From an uncultured Clostridia bacterium (lineage in GTDB: Bacteria > Bacillota > Clostridia > Oscillospirales > Ruminococcaceae), in the NCBI GenBank assembly GCA_947302065.1, contig CAMYUO010000028.1, forward strand, positions 1 to 10,500: a DNA stretch of 10,500 nucleotides. Reading direction: 5' to 3'. Positions 6,516 to 10,500 of the stretch are shown in pieces (the stretch's first letter is position 1; each line of letters opens with the position of its first letter). The notes under the pieces were generated by a model. That model made no database searches. It was not told the DNA's origin and saw nothing but the letters and a program-made list of their open reading frames with translations. Position numbers and translations under genes: made by a program.

Positions 6516-9266
6516 ATGCTGAAAACAGGACAAAAACTGAATACAGACGACCGTGGGTATACCGTGCTCGAGCAGCTGGGACAGGGTGCGAACACGATAG
6601 CGTATCTTGCAAGCTGCGAGTCAGGCGGACTTGTGACCAAGTGCATTCTCAAAGAATTCACACCGCAGAGTACCGAGAACTTCGATGCAGGTAAGCAACG
6701 TTTTATCGCCTCGGGAAAAATGCAAAGCGACATCAGACAAAGAACCGCACTGACCAATCAGACACCGCCCGTCAGCCACATCTTTGAGGCGAACGGAACA
6801 GCCTTTATCGACGTTGCCTGCTTTGGCGGAACGACCCTTGACAAGCTGAACGCCCTGAGCCTTTTGCAGTATATGCAGCTGTGCCTGACGATAACAAAGA
6901 CGGTTGGGTACTATCACAGCGCAGGGTATCTCTGCCTTGACCTCAAGCCCGAGAACATCTTTGTTATGCAGAATTCTCCCGACGACACCGTGACTCAGCT
7001 CGTTGAATTCATCGACTTTGACAGCATCAGAGAGATAAGTGAAATCTCACAGACAGGTATGTTTTCATACACACGCTTATGGGCAGCACCCGAGCAGCTT
7101 GACTCCTACGGCGCATCAAAAATAAATGTTCAGACGGACATCTTCACGCTCGGCGAGATAGTTTTCTTTTTGCTTTTTGGCAAGCACTCGACCGACAGCG
7201 AGCACAGAGGTTTTTCAAAGTATCCGTTTGAGGAATGCAAACGGGAGTACAAGCTTTACACCGAGCGACCCGAGGTACAGAACCTGTTCATACAGCTGTT
7301 CAGAGGCACTCTGCGTTCGTCGCCGAACAACAGGTTCAGAAGCACGCACGAGCTTGCAGGGATACTTGAAAAGCTGTGCGATGCACTCTCGCAAAAGGAC
7401 TATATCGTGCCGCATCTGCCGCATGTTTCGCCCTATTTTGTCGGGCGTGAACAGGAGATGCAGGACCTTGAGCAGCTGCTTGACGAATACCGCACCGTGT
7501 TCGTTTACGGCGTGGGCGGTATCGGCAAAAGCACGCTGGTGCGCAGCTATATCCACGCCAAAAAAGGCGAGTACGATGTTATCGTTTACCTCGAATCAGA
7601 CGGGGATTTCCGTACGGCATTTGCAAACGACACGCAGCTGCAGATAAGCACTATCCGCAGGCTTGACGGCGAGAGCACAGACGAATATTATGGCCGCAAG
7701 CTGCTGCAGTTCAAGCGCATCTGCACAGACAAAAAAGTGCTGTTCGTGGTCGACAACTACAATGCGCTGATAAGCAAGGATCTGTCGGCTGTCTGCGAAT
7801 GCGGCTATGACACGATTATCGTTTCACGCCGCCAGCCGCCGCTGAACAGCTTCGCAGCGCTGCCGGTAATCGCTATCAATGATGACGATGTGCTGATGAA
7901 ACTTATAGAGCTGAATCTGCAGCGCCCGATAACCAAAGACGAGCGTGAGCAGTTTCGCAGCATCATCATTGCGGTGATGCGGCACACACTTGTTATCGAG
8001 CTTATCGCACGGCAGATCGCCGCAGGCAAAATGGACGTAAAGAAAGCAAAAGAGCTCATCTGCGAAGGTGGCTTCACTCGCTTTTCAGGCGAGGTGATAG
8101 AAAACTACAAGGACGGCGAGCAGGTATACGACACCCTTTCGGGCATAGTTTCGATACTGTTCGATGCAAGCAACATGAGCGACGATGAGCAGTTCGTGCT
8201 GAAAATGTTCTCACTGCTCGATGTGCGTGGACTTGAAGCAGAGGTGTTCATGGATTTCTTTGACGACGAGGTCGAGAACTTCACGGCTGTTCTTGCGGAG
8301 CTTAACGAACTCGGCTGGATAGACTGCGACGAAGATGAACATACTTACAGCGTTCACCCTGTTATCGCCGAAGCAGTGCAAAACTGGGATTGGTGCGGCA
8401 GCGTCAGCGATGTCAGGGTCATGGAAACTTACAAGCAGCTCGTGGACATCTACGCAGGAATGGACGATGAGATACAGATAGAAACGATCGTCAAGGACGC
8501 AGAGCGCTACAAGGACAAGCACCCGCGGCATTTTGTCAAAGCTATGTATCTTTCACTGCTCGGTACGCTTTACGATGTGCGCATCGGCGGCAGGTATGAC
8601 CCCATAGACGACGAGGAAGAACAGCAGCTTGAGGAGTTTGCACACCTGCTGCTTGATACGATAGATGAAATGGAGCTGTCCACAGATGAACACAAAACAA
8701 AGTATCTGATACAGTTCTATCTTGATGCGATCAGCGTGATAAGCCGCTGTTTCCCGCAATACAAGCAGGAGGCTGCGAACTATATGCAAAAGGCATCAGA
8801 TATGGTGCTCGATGCAAAATGCGAAAAGACCGACAAGGTCACTTGCTATTACTTTATGACAATGGCGTGGTTCTTCACATTTACCGAGCCGGACTGGGAA
8901 CAGGCATACACTTACGCCTCATGTGCGTCACAAGTCGGCACAGAGTGTTTCGACTCGCCGCTTGAATTTATCGACAGCGTGCTTATCCCGTCGGCAGAGT
9001 GCTTCTGCGTCCATAAGCATTTCGATGAGTCGATAGAAGCACTCACAAGCGGTGTCGATCTTTGCAAGGAATATCCCAAGTCATATACCTTTGCAGACAA
9101 GCACGCCCAGCTGCTCAACTGTATGCTCGATGTGTATTGCGAAATGGGCGAACTTGACAGATGCAGAGAGCTGGTCGGTGAGATAGACAAGATCATCCAG
9201 AGCAGTCCCGACTACCGCATTTACCGTGATGTTGACCCGAATCTACGAAAAATACTCTTCCCCTAA
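6516..9266 (+). CDS. Ser/Thr kinase - NB-ARC (STAND) ATPase - helical repeat fusion
   Basis: This 916-residue protein joins three modules. The kinase domain (about 12-290) has a Gly loop (LGQGANT, 21-27), a likely ATP lysine K46, the catalytic loop CLDLKPEN (140-147, D142 and N147), DFD (167-169) in place of DFG, and APE (191-193). The NB-ARC-like ATPase (about 305-520) has the Walker A GVGGIGKST (332-340), Walker B LFVVDN (409-414), VSRR (436-439) and a degenerate GLPL-like stretch near 489-500. A winged-helix-like part (about 553-620) ends in YSVHPVIAEAV. The last 270 residues are helical and probably TPR-like, the usual sensor part of STAND proteins. AAGGAGGT (6501-6508) lies seven bases before the ATG at 6516; an ATG at 6483 would place that site inside the gene. 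No membrane segment is seen. The role, a signalling or defence switch, is inferred from the architecture. Confidence 0.88.
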   Translation: MLKTGQKLNTDDRGYTVLEQLGQGANTIAYLASCESGGLVTKCILKEFTPQSTENFDAGKQRFIASGKMQSDIRQRTALTNQTPPVSHIFEANGTAFIDVACFGGTTLDKLNALSLLQYMQLCLTITKTVGYYHSAGYLCLDLKPENIFVMQNSPDDTVTQLVEFIDFDSIREISEISQTGMFSYTRLWAAPEQLDSYGASKINVQTDIFTLGEIVFFLLFGKHSTDSEHRGFSKYPFEECKREYKLYTERPEVQNLFIQLFRGTLRSSPNNRFRSTHELAGILEKLCDALSQKDYIVPHLPHVSPYFVGREQEMQDLEQLLDEYRTVFVYGVGGIGKSTLVRSYIHAKKGEYDVIVYLESDGDFRTAFANDTQLQISTIRRLDGESTDEYYGRKLLQFKRICTDKKVLFVVDNYNALISKDLSAVCECGYDTIIVSRRQPPLNSFAALPVIAINDDDVLMKLIELNLQRPITKDEREQFRSIIIAVMRHTLVIELIARQIAAGKMDVKKAKELICEGGFTRFSGEVIENYKDGEQVYDTLSGIVSILFDASNMSDDEQFVLKMFSLLDVRGLEAEVFMDFFDDEVENFTAVLAELNELGWIDCDEDEHTYSVHPVIAEAVQNWDWCGSVSDVRVMETYKQLVDIYAGMDDEIQIETIVKDAERYKDKHPRHFVKAMYLSLLGTLYDVRIGGRYDPIDDEEEQQLEEFAHLLLDTIDEMELSTDEHKTKYLIQFYLDAISVISRCFPQYKQEAANYMQKASDMVLDAKCEKTDKVTCYYFMTMAWFFTFTEPDWEQAYTYASCASQVGTECFDSPLEFIDSVLIPSAECFCVHKHFDESIEALTSGVDLCKEYPKSYTFADKHAQLLNCMLDVYCEMGELDRCRELVGEIDKIIQSSPDYRIYRDVDPNLRKILFP

Positions 9267-9270
9267 ACTA

Positions 9271-9306
9271 AACAGCAGGTTCAATCGAGCCTGCTGTTTT
9301 TCTTTT
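9271..9306 (+). terminator. Intrinsic terminator of the kinase gene
   Basis: AACAGCAGG (9271-9279) pairs perfectly with CCTGCTGTT (9290-9298) around a 10-base loop that can pair further, followed by a T-rich tract (TTTTTCTTTT). It begins five bases after the stop codon, separating the kinase gene from the lipoprotein gene. Confidence 0.92.
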
Positions 9307-9307
9307 G

Positions 9308-9347
9308 GAATCCATTTTTATATTGTCGTTTTCGGGCGTGATATAAT
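9308..9347 (+). promoter_or_regulatory. Promoter with 15-base box before the lipoprotein gene
   Basis: The box GAATCCATTTTTATA (9308-9322) is identical to the copy at 6455-6469 and sits 19 bases before an extended -10 (TGA-TATAAT, 9339-9347). No clear -35 is present, so the box probably takes over that role. The predicted start is near 9354, giving a leader of about 46 bases. Confidence 0.6.
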
Positions 9348-9399
9348 GATAGCAGAAAGAAAAACACAACACCATATGATAAAACAAGGAGGTTAGACT

Positions 9400-10317
9400 A
9401 TGAAAAAGAAGATATTAGCTATCATCTTAGCGGCAGCTATGACCATCAGCGTTGCAGGGTGCAGCGAATCCGGTTCGTCGCCGGGCAATTCAGATGTCGC
9501 AGAAAGCTCTTCTGAGAACAGCTACACAAAAGAAATAACGATAGATAATGTTACTCTTTGTCTGCCGGAAGATGCGACCGTATCAGATGAGAACAGCAGT
9601 ACCGGCGACAAATTGACTTGGTACAAGACAAGCTTCGGAAAGATATCCGTTCGACAAGCCGACGTATTCACTGATGACTGGCACAGTGAAATTACGGTTT
9701 CCTTTTGGACTATCGATGCCAAAAAAACGGAAAAGATAATGATAGGTAACGAGAAAGCATTGATGTATGTAAGAGATTACAACTCCAAGCCTGCTTATTG
9801 GCTAAATTTCAACAGCAGCAAGCATTGCATCAACATCATAGTCGTCAGTGATACATCAGAGGAAAATGCAAAAGAGGAATACGAGGAATTCTTAAAGCAC
9901 ATATCCATCGACTCTTCAGCACCCAAGGCGACAACAACGACTACTACGACTGTAACTACGCCATCAGCTAAAGATGAGTTCAACGAAAAATATGGTAAAC
10001 TTCCGACCTGGAAAGACGTCAAATATGATCCGTTATCGTACATAGGCAAGAATTTCACAATAACCGATGCGACATATGAGATCGACGATTATTACAATTA
10101 TGAATACAGGGATACCGAAGGAAAGTATTTTGTCTTTTCTGCTACGCCTCCTGGCACATATATCAGCGATAGATTGTATATCTATGCAGACCGAACAAAG
10201 TTTGACTGGCTGTTCCAGGCACTTAAGGAGAAAAGGCTCAAAGGAAGCATAGTTGTAAAAGCAGAATTCAAAAACGCCACCAAGCGAGGTATGGCAACAC
10301 TGGTAGATACGCAATAA
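9400..10317 (+). CDS. Lipoprotein with poly-threonine linker, unknown function
   Basis: This 305-residue protein is a predicted lipoprotein: a lysine-rich start, hydrophobic stretch, then the lipobox SVAGC with the lipidated Cys at 21. A Ser-rich stretch (24-40) spaces it from the membrane. Domain one (about 43-172) is a mixed beta-rich region. A linker with seven consecutive threonines (178-184) leads to domain two (about 195-305), whose alternating strands and final VKAEFKNATKRGMATLVD suggest an OB-like fold; this is tentative. AAGGAGGT (9386-9393) lies six bases before the ATG. The next gene starts 31 bases after the stop with its own ribosome binding site, so the two are probably one operon. 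Base composition looks more AT-rich than the kinase gene. Extracytoplasmic ligand binding is a guess. Confidence 0.85.
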   Translation: MKKKILAIILAAAMTISVAGCSESGSSPGNSDVAESSSENSYTKEITIDNVTLCLPEDATVSDENSSTGDKLTWYKTSFGKISVRQADVFTDDWHSEITVSFWTIDAKKTEKIMIGNEKALMYVRDYNSKPAYWLNFNSSKHCINIIVVSDTSEENAKEEYEEFLKHISIDSSAPKATTTTTTTVTTPSAKDEFNEKYGKLPTWKDVKYDPLSYIGKNFTITDATYEIDDYYNYEYRDTEGKYFVFSATPPGTYISDRLYIYADRTKFDWLFQALKEKRLKGSIVVKAEFKNATKRGMATLVDTQ

Positions 10318-10348
10318 TCACTAAATATCACGAAAGGAGCAAATCAAA

Positions 10349-10500
10349 ATGAAAATGACAAAAGAAGAAAAAGGCCTGCTGGCTAAGCTCGCAAGCGGTG
10401 TGCTTGATGGTCTGGTGGGAGATGAAAAAATCTACCCCGGCTACAAGAAGGTGTACTGCGGAAAGTATATCAAAGACGGGGAACCGGTTTCATACCGTCA
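10349..10500 (+). CDS. Start of a gene of unknown function, cut by the window end
   Basis: The frame from the ATG at 10349 stays open to the window end and gives 50 residues starting MKMTKEEKGLLAKLASGVLD and containing YPGYKKVYCGKYIKDGEPV. AAAGGAG (10333-10339) lies nine bases upstream, supporting the start; a second ATG two codons later is also possible. There is no signal peptide at this start, so it looks cytosolic. It follows the lipoprotein gene by 31 bases with no terminator between them. I do not recognise the family. Confidence 0.65.
   Translation, partial: MKMTKEEKGLLAKLASGVLDGLVGDEKIYPGYKKVYCGKYIKDGEPVSYR

Noticed and set aside
9931..9960. Short repeated triplets as a CRISPR or tandem-repeat array
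   Set aside because: They are in-frame threonine codons in a lipoprotein linker, with no spacers.

Overview
The window looks like a chromosomal accessory region of a Gram-positive Clostridia bacterium, most like a Ruminococcus (Oscillospiraceae). The reasons are strong AAGGAGG ribosome binding sites, TTGACA/TATACT-type promoters with 17-base spacers, a lipoprotein with a poly-threonine linker, and remnants of a calcineurin-like phosphoesterase of a type I associate with this group. This placement is inference; no marker gene is present. All intact genes read on the + strand. I found no tRNA, rRNA or CRISPR array.

Region 1 (1-388) has no intact gene. It holds three AT-rich direct repeats that resemble a transposon end, the C-terminal remnant of a metallophosphoesterase on the minus strand, and a consensus promoter with an inverted repeat over the predicted start site. 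Region 2 (389-2857) is a two-gene signalling operon. It encodes a LytS/YesM-type membrane histidine kinase and, overlapping it by ATGA, a response regulator with a SARP-like winged-helix output domain. A strong terminator closes it.

Region 3 (2858-4874) starts with a compact element that can fold into a three-way junction. It is followed by a promoter carrying 7-base direct repeats 11 bases apart, the geometry bound by SARP/OmpR-type activators, and then a 581-residue secreted protein of unknown function. The simplest reading is that the two-component system senses an outside signal and switches on the secreted protein. Region 4 (4875-5325) holds a long hairpin, the N-terminal remnant of a metallophosphoesterase with its own promoter and ribosome binding site, and a divergent + strand promoter. 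The two phosphoesterase remnants lie in the same orientation at the two ends of regions 1-4, so the two-component/secreted-protein module may have replaced the middle of one ancestral gene.

Region 5 (5326-10500) is the most unusual part. It encodes a cytosolic protein with a possible HTH-like segment, a 916-residue fusion of a Ser/Thr kinase domain, an NB-ARC/STAND ATPase and a helical-repeat C-terminus, a lipoprotein, and the start of another gene. A perfect 15-base box lies 19 bases upstream of a -10 element both before the kinase gene and before the lipoprotein gene, suggesting that the two are co-regulated. Kinase-STAND fusions are plausible stress, phage-sensing or signalling switches, but the sequence alone does not show which.
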